A stretch of DNA of 64,000 bases from Ascidiaceihabitans sp039975415 (GTDB lineage Bacteria; Pseudomonadota; Alphaproteobacteria; Rhodobacterales; Rhodobacteraceae), in the NCBI RefSeq assembly GCF_039975415.1, contig NZ_JBDWHD010000009.1; one strand, written 5' to 3'. Every line of letters starts with the position of its first letter. Positions within the stretch are counted from its first letter, which is position 1. The translations under genes were made by a program, and so were the position numbers. Below, in pieces: positions 27,743 through 36,568 of this stretch. The notes under the pieces were generated by a model that worked only from the letters and a program-made list of their open reading frames with translations, was not told the DNA's origin and did not search any database.

Positions 27743-28171
27743 TTAGGCTTGCGGGATACGCAGCATCTGGCCCGGATAAATCTTGTCTGGATGGCTAAGC
27801 ATTGGCTTGTTGGCTTCGAAGATTTCCTCGTAGCGTGCGCCATTGCCCAGAGTTTTTGACGAAATAGCCCAAAGCGTGTCGCCTTTTTCGACCGTGTGGA
27901 AAACAGGTTCGCCAGCACTTGGCACACTGTCTTCAACGGCAGCTACGCCTTCCACATTGCCCACAGCCAAAATGACTTTTTCTTTCATTTCCTGGCTAAC
28001 GGCTTCGCCGGACACCTTGACCTTGTCGCCTTCGACAGTGATTTCCATGCCGGACGCATCCAAGCCCAGTTCTTTGATTTCATCTTGCAACGCCGCACCA
28101 TCGACTTCGGCGTCACCGCCGCCCCCGAACAAGCTTTTGCCGCTGTCTTTTACAAAGCTCCAAAGACCCAT
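27743..28171 (-). CDS. kbp: Potassium-binding BON-LysM protein (Kbp/YgaU)
   Basis: A 142-aa protein with the exact architecture of E. coli Kbp: MGLW-FVKD start, a BON domain (about 25-85) and a C-terminal LysM domain (about 93-140). It ends with the conserved IFEANKPMLSHPDKIYPGQ stretch. E. coli Kbp binds K+ in the cytoplasm and helps cope with high K+. The ATG at 28171 matches the family N-terminus; an ATG five codons earlier is less likely. There is no signal peptide despite the LysM domain, as in Kbp. Confidence 0.9.
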   Translation of the reverse strand: MGLWSFVKDSGKSLFGGGGDAEVDGAALQDEIKELGLDASGMEITVEGDKVKVSGEAVSQEMKEKVILAVGNVEGVAAVEDSVPSAGEPVFHTVEKGDTLWAISSKTLGNGARYEEIFEANKPMLSHPDKIYPGQMLRIPQA

Positions 28172-28239
28172 AATCAACACTCCCATTATTTTTGTGTTGT
28201 CAAAGCCTATCCCCGATCCGCGTCAGGTGGAAAGGGGAA

Positions 28240-30054
28240 TTATTCTGCAGCCATCCCATCGGTGAATTGCAGGCGCGCCAAGCGGGCGTACAGCCCGTCC
28301 TCGGCCACCAACGCCTCATGTGTGCCGGTGGCGATGATGCGCCCTGCATCCAGAACAACAATACGGTCTGCTTTTTTAACAGTGGCCAATCGGTGCGCCA
28401 CGATCAACGTTGTGCGGTCCGCGCTCAGTTGATCGACAGCCGCTTGCACCGCCCGTTCGCTTTCCGCGTCCAAAGCCGATGTGGCTTCGTCCAACAGCAA
28501 GACCGGCGCATCGCGCAAAATGGCACGTGCAATTGCGATACGCTGCTTTTGTCCACCCGACAGCATAACACCACGTTCCCCCAAGGGGCTGTCGTAGCCT
28601 TGCGGCAAACCCGCGATAAAGTCATGCGCCGCCGCCGCTTGTGCTGCGGCTTCAATATCCGCATCACTGGCATCCGGTCGCCCAAAGCGAATATTTTCAC
28701 GCGCGGACGTGGCAAAGATGGTCGGGTCTTGCGGCACCAGCGCGATATGCTTGCGAAATTCGGACCGCTCCATCGCCGCCAAATTCACGCCGTCCAGCAA
28801 AATACGCCCCTTTTGAGGGTCATAGAACCGCAAAAGCAGCTGGATAATGGTGGTTTTTCCGGCCCCCGACGGGCCGACAAAAGCCACGGTTTCACCCGGT
28901 GCGATATCCAGCGAAACCTCATCCAACGCTTGCACATTAGGACGCGCGGGATAGGCAAACCCCAAGTTTTCAAAGGCAATTTGTCCCCGCACAGGAGACG
29001 CCAAGGCGTCCGGCGCATCCGCATCCTGAACGCTATCGATGGTTTGCAGCAGCTCGACAAGTCGCTCTGTAGCGCCCGCAGCGCGTTGCAATTCGCCCCA
29101 AATCTCGGACAAGGCTGCAACCCCACCTGCCACCATAACCGCATAGATCACGAACTGGATCAAAGCCCCTTGGGTCATCACACCCGCGCGCACATCATTG
29201 GCCCCAATCCACAAAACGCCCACGATGCCGGTGAACACCAAAAAGATCACAATGACCGTCATAGCGGCCCGTGTTGTGATACGGCGCAGCGCCGCACCAT
29301 AGCTAAGTTCAGTGACATCGGCGAATTGACTGCGGCTTGCATGTTCATGCGTAAAGGCCTGAACAGTCTGCACCGCGCTTAGCGCTTCGGACGCGTTGCC
29401 GGATGATGCCGCAATCCAGTCCTGGTTTTCGCGGCTGATCACACGCAGACGGCGCCCCAACACAAGGATCGGCACCACGACGGCAGGCACAATCAACAGC
29501 ACCAAAGCCGCCAGCTTCACCGACGTTAAAAACATCAATGCCAAGCCACCCACAAATATCAGCAAGTTGCGCAAGGCAATCGACACGGACGATCCAATCA
29601 CACTTAGGATCAATGTGGTGTCCGTCGTGATGCGGCTTAAGACTTCGCCAGTCATGATTTTTTCATAGAAGGCGGGCGACATGCCAATAACACGGTCAAA
29701 CACAGCCTTGCGGATGTCTGCCACCACCCGTTCCCCCAAGCGTGTGACCAAGGCGTAACGCAACCCCGTGCCTATGGCGAGAAGTCCGGCAATGCCTAAA
29801 GCCGCCAGAAAGTACTGATCCAAAATCGCGGTATCTTCGGTCCGGAAATTATCGACAACGCGGCGCACGGCCAAAGGCAAGGTCAAAGAAATCACGGCCG
29901 TGGCGACAAGGGCTGCAATCGCCATCATCATCAAAACACGGTACGGGGCCATGAAGGGCCACAACGCGCGCAGTGCGCCTATCTCTTTGGATTTTTCGCG
30001 TTCTTCGTTGCCCGCAGCGGCTGGGGGCGGGGCTTGGGTCGTTTGATCAGACAT
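28240..30054 (-). CDS. ABC exporter, MsbA/LmrA-type (fused permease-ATPase)
   Basis: A 604-aa half-transporter. There are six membrane helices in residues about 35-320. The ATPase has Walker A GPSGAGKTT, signature LSGGQKQR and Walker B LLLDEATSALD. A Pro/Ala-rich tail precedes the first helix. It probably exports a lipid or hydrophobic compound as a homodimer. The ATG at 30054 has an AAGAGAG site; longer frames run into the intergenic region. No substrate-specific neighbour is present. Confidence 0.9.
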   Translation of the reverse strand: MSDQTTQAPPPAAAGNEEREKSKEIGALRALWPFMAPYRVLMMMAIAALVATAVISLTLPLAVRRVVDNFRTEDTAILDQYFLAALGIAGLLAIGTGLRYALVTRLGERVVADIRKAVFDRVIGMSPAFYEKIMTGEVLSRITTDTTLILSVIGSSVSIALRNLLIFVGGLALMFLTSVKLAALVLLIVPAVVVPILVLGRRLRVISRENQDWIAASSGNASEALSAVQTVQAFTHEHASRSQFADVTELSYGAALRRITTRAAMTVIVIFLVFTGIVGVLWIGANDVRAGVMTQGALIQFVIYAVMVAGGVAALSEIWGELQRAAGATERLVELLQTIDSVQDADAPDALASPVRGQIAFENLGFAYPARPNVQALDEVSLDIAPGETVAFVGPSGAGKTTIIQLLLRFYDPQKGRILLDGVNLAAMERSEFRKHIALVPQDPTIFATSARENIRFGRPDASDADIEAAAQAAAAHDFIAGLPQGYDSPLGERGVMLSGGQKQRIAIARAILRDAPVLLLDEATSALDAESERAVQAAVDQLSADRTTLIVAHRLATVKKADRIVVLDAGRIIATGTHEALVAEDGLYARLARLQFTDGMAAE

Positions 30055-30293
30055 GCGCACTCTCTTGACGTTCATAGGTTCATGGCCTTGCAGAGATGTC
30101 AGGTCAAGCGGACAGTTCCGCCCGAGTGCCCGGCAACCAAGCGGCAAAAAGCCTCATGTCGTCGCTGTGACTCACCCACAAATCGCCGCCAGATTTATTC
30201 AAAATTGTCACCAATTGCCCCAATTGGGTCATATTGTTTCGATAGATCCAAAATCAACAGGCACTTAACGCCCTCTGAATACTGGATTTTATC

Positions 30294-31019
30294 ATGTCTC
30301 GCCTCACTCGTTCCGTTTCCGTCTTTGTCATTTTTGCAATAGCCGGGTGCACACAAAGCCAAACAGATGGCTTTGGCTTTGTCGCACGACAGAACACAGG
30401 GTTCGAGACACAGGTTGCACATTACGATGTGGTCGCCCTGACAGATCAGACCGCGCATCTGGACGTTCTTATGCAGGACGTCGTGCGGAAATCGACACGC
30501 AAAGGCATCGCAATGGGGGCCGCCGTCGGTTGCGGTTTGACTGTCTTATCCGCAAGCAACGCCCAAAACTGCGTCGCGGGCGCTTTGGTTGGTGGCGCAA
30601 CGGGTGGCATCATGGGCCACGCCGCAGGAAAGCGCGATGTGGCACGCCGTGTTGAATTGGTTTCAGCCAACGCTTTGACCAAAAGTATCCGCAAAACCAA
30701 TGACCAGATGGAAACCATCACAATCGATTTGCCGCGCAGTCTGGCCGCCCAAGACATCGAATTGGCCGATTTGGCCCGCGAGAAAGCAAAAGGCAACATC
30801 AGCGCCGATGCGTATGATGAACGCCTGAATCAAGTGCGCGCAGAACGTCAAAAATTAGTCGAAGCCCTAACGATGACTGCCGCCCAAGCCAAAGCCGCAA
30901 CAAAGAACCTTGAGCACGCGACAGCGCAGGGGCAAACAGGTCTTGATTGGCACATGAGCGCCACCAATCAGTTGGCCCGTGATGTGGCGTCTGCGCGATC
31001 ACAAATCACGCTGTTCTGA
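30294..31019 (+). CDS. Glycine-zipper lipoprotein with coiled coil
   Basis: A 241-aa protein of unknown function. The lipobox FAIAGC gives a lipidated Cys19. A glycine-zipper-like segment with AMGAAVGCG and GALVGGATGGIMGHAAG lies at about 75-110, followed by a long Ala/Lys/Glu-rich coiled coil (about 130-230). Such lipoproteins sit in the envelope and often stabilise the outer membrane. It is transcribed divergently from the ABC exporter. Confidence 0.7.
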   Translation: MSRLTRSVSVFVIFAIAGCTQSQTDGFGFVARQNTGFETQVAHYDVVALTDQTAHLDVLMQDVVRKSTRKGIAMGAAVGCGLTVLSASNAQNCVAGALVGGATGGIMGHAAGKRDVARRVELVSANALTKSIRKTNDQMETITIDLPRSLAAQDIELADLAREKAKGNISADAYDERLNQVRAERQKLVEALTMTAAQAKAATKNLEHATAQGQTGLDWHMSATNQLARDVASARSQITLF

Positions 31020-31068
31020 TTGGTCAGAAGAAGGCGTTCGCACTGTTTCGGGTGTAGGGGATTTTATT

Positions 31069-31142
31069 TGGAGCGGGCGGCGGGAATCGAACCCGCGTCA
31101 TTAGCTTGGAAGGCTAAGGTCTTACCACTACACAACGCCCGC
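31069..31142 (-). tRNA. tRNA-Gly (anticodon TCC), CCA encoded
   Basis: Reading the minus strand from 31142, a 7-bp acceptor stem GCGGGCG/CGCCCGC, a D-arm, an anticodon stem TTAGC/GCTAA with loop CTTCCAA (anticodon TCC), and a T-arm GCGGG-TTCGAAT-CCCGC all fold. Discriminator T and a genomically encoded CCA (31069-31071) follow. Confidence 0.95.
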
Positions 31143-31412
31143 GCTGTTGGTGCAGGTAAGCCATCCCCTTGGAACCGTCAAGACCTGTAAGGGCAAGAAC
31201 TGTGCACATGTCACGTTTATAGGTGGATCGTGACACACGTTGTTGGCGCGATCCCTTCACAACCAGAACGCACCAAAAACAGTGTGTTCCGCATTGTCTG
31301 ACATCCCGAGGATTGCAGTCAACGCAAGACGGCTTTGCTCTTGCGGCACTTTTCCACGCTGCACTGCAGCACTATCTGCCAATCAACGTAAAATGATAAA
31401 ACGAGATTGACA

Positions 31413-31571
31413 ATGACACGTATCCTCAAAGCCCTGCGCACCCGCTTTGCAACACCGTCCAGCTTGCAAACGCACATGGCTGTTCACGGCTTCAACGACG
31501 CCGAATTTGCAGATCGTGGCATGAAGCGCACCGACGTGGCCCGCATGATCATGACAAACGCTGCTTGGTGA
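31413..31571 (+). CDS. DUF1127-like small protein
   Basis: A 52-aa basic/alpha-helical protein. The segment DAEFADRGMKRTDVARMI resembles the L-D-IG-RSDI core of DUF1127 (YjiS-like) proteins, which in alphaproteobacteria act in RNA turnover and phosphate/carbon adaptation. A GAGA-type site lies upstream of ATG 31413. The region from 31143 to 31412 before it holds no other gene and should contain its promoter and that of the tRNA. Confidence 0.55.
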   Translation: MTRILKALRTRFATPSSLQTHMAVHGFNDAEFADRGMKRTDVARMIMTNAAW

Positions 31572-31606
31572 TAAAACGCCAATAGCTGCAAATGCAGAAC
31601 CAGCGG

Positions 31607-32347
31607 CTAACCCGCTGGATATGCTGCAATCAATTGTCCGGGCCCGATAATTTGGGCGTGGCCAAGCTGCGCCATATGCCATGCCAGCACCAAGTTACTG
31701 CTTAGGACTGGAATGCCTAACGCGGTCTCTAGCGGTGCTATGACATCCAAGGTGCGCAAATTGGTGCAGGACAAAAACACCGCATCGACAGATTGGCCCT
31801 GACACAGATCGACAGCCGCCGCTTCGATTGACGCCGCATCTATTCGGACAACTTTTGCTTCTTCATCTTCGTCGAAACTGCCGAATATCGGCGTCTCGAT
31901 ACCATTTTGGTTCAGTGTGTCCCGTAATCTGGCCGATACGTCGGCCACATAAGGCGATAAAAACGCGAGTTTCTTCACCTTCAACGCGCGACAAGCCGCA
32001 AGCAATGCACTTAGCGGGTCCGTGACAGCGCCGGTATCCGCCCCTGCCCCAACCAATTCGGCAATGCGCCCAGCCCCGATTTGGGCGGTAGCGGATGTAC
32101 ACCCATATCCGATTGCACCATACCGCAACGCCGCAGGCAAAAGGGCCGCGGACTGCGTAACATGTCCTGCCATCGCTTGCAGCGTTTCCGGCGTTACATT
32201 GAGCCCGCTTTGAACGCGACTGACGTAAGGGGCACGATCGCCCAGCAGACGCCGCATGTCCCTTTCAATCGTTTCATCGGTTTGCAAAACGACCAGCCCC
32301 AACGGGGCGGCATCATCCTGCGCAAGGGTGTAGGTGTAGCGGGTCAT
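31607..32347 (-). CDS. Asp/Glu racemase superfamily protein, maleate isomerase / arylmalonate decarboxylase-like
   Basis: A 246-aa protein with two cysteines in the positions used by this superfamily: GYGCTSAT (about residue 81) and LSCTNLRT (about residue 195). The C-terminus carries SSNLVLAWHMAQ, as in maleate isomerases and the EutA-type proteins. It would isomerise or decarboxylate a dicarboxylate-type acid. It overlaps the upstream PLP enzyme gene by four bases (32344-32347), so the two likely act in one pathway. Confidence 0.8.
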   Translation of the reverse strand: MTRYTYTLAQDDAAPLGLVVLQTDETIERDMRRLLGDRAPYVSRVQSGLNVTPETLQAMAGHVTQSAALLPAALRYGAIGYGCTSATAQIGAGRIAELVGAGADTGAVTDPLSALLAACRALKVKKLAFLSPYVADVSARLRDTLNQNGIETPIFGSFDEDEEAKVVRIDAASIEAAAVDLCQGQSVDAVFLSCTNLRTLDVIAPLETALGIPVLSSNLVLAWHMAQLGHAQIIGPGQLIAAYPAG

Positions 32348-33378
32348 GCGGGCCCTTCGCTTAGAATGCAGAACACCCGCGACGCGGCATCCAGTTTTAA
32401 GGCGTCGCGGTGCGCATCCGCCTGCAACAACGCGGCGATCCCCGCAGCCCCGGACGCACTGGCCGCAATATCATTTTGCACAGTTGCTTGTGCGCCTTCG
32501 GCCCCTTCTTGTTCTGTCAATGTCACGAACGCATCTGCGTCACGTGAAAGCCCTTTCAGCGCAATCAAAGACGCTTCTTTGCAATCCAAACGCCCCATGT
32601 CGGACACACCACCTTGGGTGACGACAAAAGCGCCAGCTTTGATCGACGCCACCAATGCAGGCGCTTGATCAGGTTCGACCACAACAATCACAGGATCCTC
32701 CCCCCATGTTTTGCGCGCCATTGCCGCACAGGCTCCAGCAAGGCCGCCAACGCCAGCTTGCAAGAAAATATGTGTGGGCGCTTGCGGCATTTGCGCAATC
32801 GCTTCAGCCATCAAAACGAGGTACCCTTCCATCAGGCGGAAAGGCCGATCCGTGTAGCCGGGCCAAGAGCTGTCGGACAACAAGATCCAGTCATTGTCCT
32901 TTGCAGCTTTCGCCGCTGCAGCCATGCTGTCTTCATAGATGTCGCCTTCACGGCGGACTTCAGCCCCGATCGACCGCAGTCTTTCCGCGAAGCTTTCAGG
33001 TACTGATTGTGCAATATAAACCACAGCATTGGCCCCAAAGGCGTCTGCCCCTGCGGCCACTGACATCCCGTGGTTGCCAGCACTTGCTGTGACGTAGGTG
33101 TTATTGGACACATCCGCCCCCGCTGCATCATGCGCAATGACATATGCAGCCCCCAACGCCTTGAAGCTGCCCAACCCCATGCGGCCCCGTTCGTCTTTCA
33201 GCCACAGGTTTTGTACGCCTGCTTGAGCTGCCAGTTCATGCGCGTCCAGCAGTGGTGTCTGTGCGGCATGCGGGCATTTACCCAGAAGGCTTTGCACGGC
33301 TTCAACGTCTGTGCTGGGCGTCGGAATAGCATCCAGACCAGAAACAGAACGGCGGGGGGTGTTTAGCAAAATATCCAT
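32344..33378 (-). CDS. PLP-dependent diaminopropionate ammonia-lyase-like enzyme
   Basis: A 344-aa fold-type II PLP enzyme. The PLP-lysine motif is GLGSFKALGAAY, with TASAGNHG as the phosphate-binding loop. The segment SWPGYTDRPFRLMEGY and LQAGVGGLAGA closely follow DpaL (YgeX) rather than threonine dehydratase. It is shorter than the usual about 400 aa. Expected chemistry is alpha,beta-elimination from 2,3-diaminopropionate or a related beta-substituted amino acid, giving a 2-oxo acid and ammonia. Paired with the maleate-isomerase-like gene. Confidence 0.78.
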   Translation of the reverse strand: MDILLNTPRRSVSGLDAIPTPSTDVEAVQSLLGKCPHAAQTPLLDAHELAAQAGVQNLWLKDERGRMGLGSFKALGAAYVIAHDAAGADVSNNTYVTASAGNHGMSVAAGADAFGANAVVYIAQSVPESFAERLRSIGAEVRREGDIYEDSMAAAAKAAKDNDWILLSDSSWPGYTDRPFRLMEGYLVLMAEAIAQMPQAPTHIFLQAGVGGLAGACAAMARKTWGEDPVIVVVEPDQAPALVASIKAGAFVVTQGGVSDMGRLDCKEASLIALKGLSRDADAFVTLTEQEGAEGAQATVQNDIAASASGAAGIAALLQADAHRDALKLDAASRVFCILSEGPA

Positions 33379-33450
33379 GCCCCCAAAGACTGCCAGAAGC
33401 GACTTCGGTCAAGTAATTTTTCAAATATGCAGTAGACGGCCAAGAATGGA

Positions 33451-33471
33451 GGCGGGCCATTGCAGCCCGCC
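33451..33471 (-). terminator. Stem-loop downstream of molybdopterin subunit gene
   Basis: A perfect 7-bp stem GGCGGGC/GCCCGCC with a 7-base loop lies eight bases after the minus-strand stop. There is no clear T-run, so termination is only presumed. Confidence 0.4.
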
Positions 33472-33478
33472 CCTAACT

Positions 33479-35719
33479 TCATACGAAGTCGATGAACTTG
33501 TTCATTGGCATCTCGCGGATGCGTTGCCCCGTTGCCGCGAAGATCGCATTGGACAAGGCTGCAGCAGCCGGAGGTACCATGGGTTCGCCCATGCCGCGCA
33601 CCTGATCTGCATTTTCCAGTCCGGCAACTTCGATGTTGGGAACCTGATACATGCGCATGGCTTCAAAGCTGTCGTAGTTGTCCTGTTCGACCATTCCATC
33701 GGAATAGGTAATTTCTGACAGAATGGCGTGGCCAAGGCCCCAAACGACCCCACCTTGCACCATGTTTTCGAAGTTTACAGGATCAACCACTGTTCCGACG
33801 TCGGCTGCGACCCAGACGTTATCAAGTCGGATGCCATCCTCGGTCGCGGTCACCTCCACCACCTCTGCGGTGGGCACGCCAAAGGACATGCAGAACGCCA
33901 CGCCGCGCCCTTGGTTGGGGGCCAAAGGAGCGCCCCAGTTGGACATGTCAGCAACCTTTTCCAACACCTTGCGGGACGGATCATGCCAGCAAAGACGCAA
34001 GCGCTCTGCCATAGGATCAGCACCTGCGGCCTGGATCAATTCATCCAAAAACACATCGTGGAAAAAACCGTTTGATGACGCGCCAACCGACCGCCAGCTG
34101 GAAATCGGAGCAAGCTCAGGCGCACGGTAGCCTGTCACCCGGTAGTTGGGAATGCGCATCGGCTGTTCCCAAGCCCCCGCCACAATCTGCGTATCGGGTC
34201 CCGGCACGCTTAACCCTTGGCGGCCCATCTGGCTTGCGATCACCGATGGCATAGCTATGCCCAAATCAAAGCTTTCCACCTGACCGTTTTTGACCGTCCC
34301 GCGCCCTCGCGCCATAGCGATTTGACGGGTGTCATTGTGCGTCATGTCTTCTTCGCGGCTGTAGGTCAACTTTACAGGCGTGCCTTTCATTTTCACCGCG
34401 ATTTCCGCGGCTTCCTGAACAATACGCGCTTCCAGCCGGTGGCCAAAGCTTCCGCCCATCATCAACATGTGAATGTGGACGTCGTCTTTGTCCAAGCCCG
34501 TGATATCAGCTACGTTTCCGCGCAAAAAGCTGGGAATTTGGGTGCCTGTCCAAACGTCGGCACGATTGTCTTGCACCAGCACTGTCGCCGACAATGGTTC
34601 TAGCGGAGCGTGGGCCAGATAGGGGGCTCGGTATTCTGCCGCGATGACATCGCCAGCCTCCAAAGCCGCCTGAACGTCGCCTTCGTCTTTCATGGTGCTG
34701 TCCACACGGTCCGCGACAAAGCTGTCGGACAAGGTTTGCCAGTGAGCGTCCATTTCCGCAGGATAAGGTGCTGCATCCCATTCGATTTCAATTGAATTTG
34801 CAGCTTGGATCGCGCGCCATGTGTTGTCTGCGATCACGGCCACGCCTGTGCTGATTTCAAACACCTGACTGACACCGCGCATCGCTTTTGCGTCCGATGC
34901 ATCGAATTTCTGCATCGCGCCGCCACGGCGCGGATTGGTGCGTACTGTGGCATGAACCATGCCATCAAGCGCAAAGTCGATGCCATAATCTTGCGTCCCT
35001 GTGGACTTTGACACGATATCAAGCCGTTGCGTTGCCTTGCCCATCAACCGCCATGTGGAAGGGTCGCGCAATTGCACTTCATCGACAGGGTCCAAAGTGC
35101 CCGCAATCGCCGCCAGTTCCGTATAAGGCAGCGACGTGCCATCGGGCAAAATAACAGCACCTTTGGAGGTCCGCAGATCGGTGAGGGCCACACCGGTTTT
35201 CTGCGCGGCAGCGGCCTTTAGTGTTTCGCGGGCAACTGCACCGGCAACACGCAATTTGGTAAACCCGTCGGGGACCGTCGTAGAGCCGCCCGTGATGTCC
35301 ATCCCGAGAAACTTCATCATTGCATCCATGACACCGCGCATGGAGTTGGCTGTGAAACTGTCATTGGTCGATGGGAAGGGGGCTGCTTCTTGCGCCAAAG
35401 CCGTGTTGTAGTAGGCCCGTGATGGAACCCCCGGATCGACCTTGATTTGATCCAGCTCCACATCCAGCTCTTCGGCAATCATAATTGCCTGAACCGAATA
35501 GGCCCCCTGCCCGCTGTCCACACGCGGTGTGATCAACGTGATCCCGTCCGCATCAATTTTGACGTAAGCCGTCAGTGCGGTTTCGCCCTCCGCCAGCCCC
35601 TTCAAAAGCGGGTTCGCAACAGGCTTTTTGTAGGCGTAGTAACCGAACGCAACGCCGCCCACGATTGCGGCCGATCCGATCAAAAATGTACGACGGGCAA
35701 TTTTTCCAATTTTACTCAT
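33479..35719 (-). CDS. Xanthine dehydrogenase family molybdopterin-binding subunit (isoquinoline 1-oxidoreductase beta-like)
   Basis: A 746-aa large subunit of a molybdenum hydroxylase. A Tat signal (RRTFLIGSAAIVGG) at residues 8-28 indicates export of the folded cofactor-loaded enzyme. Cofactor-binding segments include MMGGSFGHR and GAWEQPMRIP. The closing part with RGMGEPMVPPAAAALSNAIF carries the catalytic Glu region. It oxidises an aldehyde or N-heterocycle using water. The 2Fe-2S subunit is encoded just upstream; no FAD subunit or cytochrome is seen nearby. Confidence 0.9.
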   Translation of the reverse strand: MSKIGKIARRTFLIGSAAIVGGVAFGYYAYKKPVANPLLKGLAEGETALTAYVKIDADGITLITPRVDSGQGAYSVQAIMIAEELDVELDQIKVDPGVPSRAYYNTALAQEAAPFPSTNDSFTANSMRGVMDAMMKFLGMDITGGSTTVPDGFTKLRVAGAVARETLKAAAAQKTGVALTDLRTSKGAVILPDGTSLPYTELAAIAGTLDPVDEVQLRDPSTWRLMGKATQRLDIVSKSTGTQDYGIDFALDGMVHATVRTNPRRGGAMQKFDASDAKAMRGVSQVFEISTGVAVIADNTWRAIQAANSIEIEWDAAPYPAEMDAHWQTLSDSFVADRVDSTMKDEGDVQAALEAGDVIAAEYRAPYLAHAPLEPLSATVLVQDNRADVWTGTQIPSFLRGNVADITGLDKDDVHIHMLMMGGSFGHRLEARIVQEAAEIAVKMKGTPVKLTYSREEDMTHNDTRQIAMARGRGTVKNGQVESFDLGIAMPSVIASQMGRQGLSVPGPDTQIVAGAWEQPMRIPNYRVTGYRAPELAPISSWRSVGASSNGFFHDVFLDELIQAAGADPMAERLRLCWHDPSRKVLEKVADMSNWGAPLAPNQGRGVAFCMSFGVPTAEVVEVTATEDGIRLDNVWVAADVGTVVDPVNFENMVQGGVVWGLGHAILSEITYSDGMVEQDNYDSFEAMRMYQVPNIEVAGLENADQVRGMGEPMVPPAAAALSNAIFAATGQRIREMPMNKFIDFV

Positions 35720-35723
35720 GGTC

Positions 35724-36182
35724 TTATGCCCTTTCCATTTTCGCTGCAGCCGATTTCACTGCGGCGCGAATACGGGGGTACGTGCCGCATCGGCACAAAT
35801 TGGACGACATGGCGTCATCAATATCAGCGTCCGTCGGGTTCGGGGTCTGGGCCAGAAAAGCGGCTGCCGCCATGATCTGGCCTGACTGGCAATAGCCGCA
35901 TTGGGCAACTTGATGTTCGATCCATGCCTCTTGCACAGAGTGCAACGCATCCGGATTGCCCAACCCTTCGATGGTTGTGATCGGGCTTTCCACATCCGCG
36001 GCACTGATCTGGCAGGATTTCACGGCTTCACCGTCAATATGCACTGTGCATGCACCACACTGCGCGACGCCACACCCGTATTTAACGCCTGTGATCCCAA
36101 GCTCATCGCGCAAGACCCAAAGCAGGGGCATGTCGTCTTCGACATCCACATCGTGATTGGTTCCGTTGACCGTAAGTTGCAT
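35724..36182 (-). CDS. 2Fe-2S subunit of molybdenum hydroxylase (isoquinoline 1-oxidoreductase alpha-like)
   Basis: A 152-aa protein with two iron-sulfur domains: GCGVAQCGACTV plus SC in the plant-ferredoxin-like part, and CGYCQSGQIM with LCRCGTYPRI in the helical part. It has no signal of its own and would be exported with the large subunit. ATG at 36182 preceded by GAGGGG matches the family start MQLTVNG. It is followed four bases later by the large-subunit gene. Confidence 0.92.
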   Translation of the reverse strand: MQLTVNGTNHDVDVEDDMPLLWVLRDELGITGVKYGCGVAQCGACTVHIDGEAVKSCQISAADVESPITTIEGLGNPDALHSVQEAWIEHQVAQCGYCQSGQIMAAAAFLAQTPNPTDADIDDAMSSNLCRCGTYPRIRAAVKSAAAKMERA

Positions 36183-36284
36183 TTGTGCCCCTCCTGAATG
36201 TTGTTGATTTATACATAAGGCACCAGCGATTAAGAAAAACCTGCATTTCACGCCAATGGACTTGCAGAACGCGACGTTGAAGGC

Positions 36285-36512
36285 GTGACGTGCCATGTCG
36301 CTTACTTTGAGCGCGGCGTGATCGACCGGTCAGACGATGGTGAGAACGTCTTTTCCGAACGACGGTCTATTGTTTGGAAGTCTTTGCGCGTACGTCGGAT
36401 CTTTGATGAATCCAATCAAACGCTGATCTATCTCGCGCACGCCCGAGAGGTGCAAAACGGCTCTGCCAAGATGTCCGTATCGACAGTGCCCCTGTTCCAA
36501 AACCCCCAATAA
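36285..36512 (+). CDS. Small hypothetical protein, 75 aa
   Basis: A GTG-started frame (36285) divergent from the 2Fe-2S gene. The peptide has a well-formed amino-acid composition with a C-terminal segment LIYLAHAREVQNGSAKMS that looks like a real folded domain, and a terminator starts at its stop codon. I do not recognise the family. The start is uncertain because no ATG lies in this frame upstream of the core. Confidence 0.45.
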   Translation: MTCHVAYFERGVIDRSDDGENVFSERRSIVWKSLRVRRIFDESNQTLIYLAHAREVQNGSAKMSVSTVPLFQNPQ

Positions 36513-36546
36513 AAAACGCCGCCTGCGCAGTGCAAGCGGCGTTTTT
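36511..36546. terminator. Bidirectional terminator
   Basis: AAAAACGCCGC pairs with GCGGCGTTTTT (11 bp), so there is a T-run on either strand. It sits between the 75-aa gene and the convergent formaldehyde dehydrogenase gene. Confidence 0.85.
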
Positions 36547-36568
36547 CATGTGCGCAGTATGGCGTTCT

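Noticed and set aside
28192..29382. 396-codon plus-strand frame antisense to the ABC exporter
   Set aside because: All ABC motifs are on the minus strand and the antisense peptide has no recognisable domain.
31607..33378. Possible hydroxyectoine (EutA-EutB) pair
   Set aside because: The PLP enzyme follows DpaL motifs rather than EutB, and no eutC, doeA or doeB gene is present.
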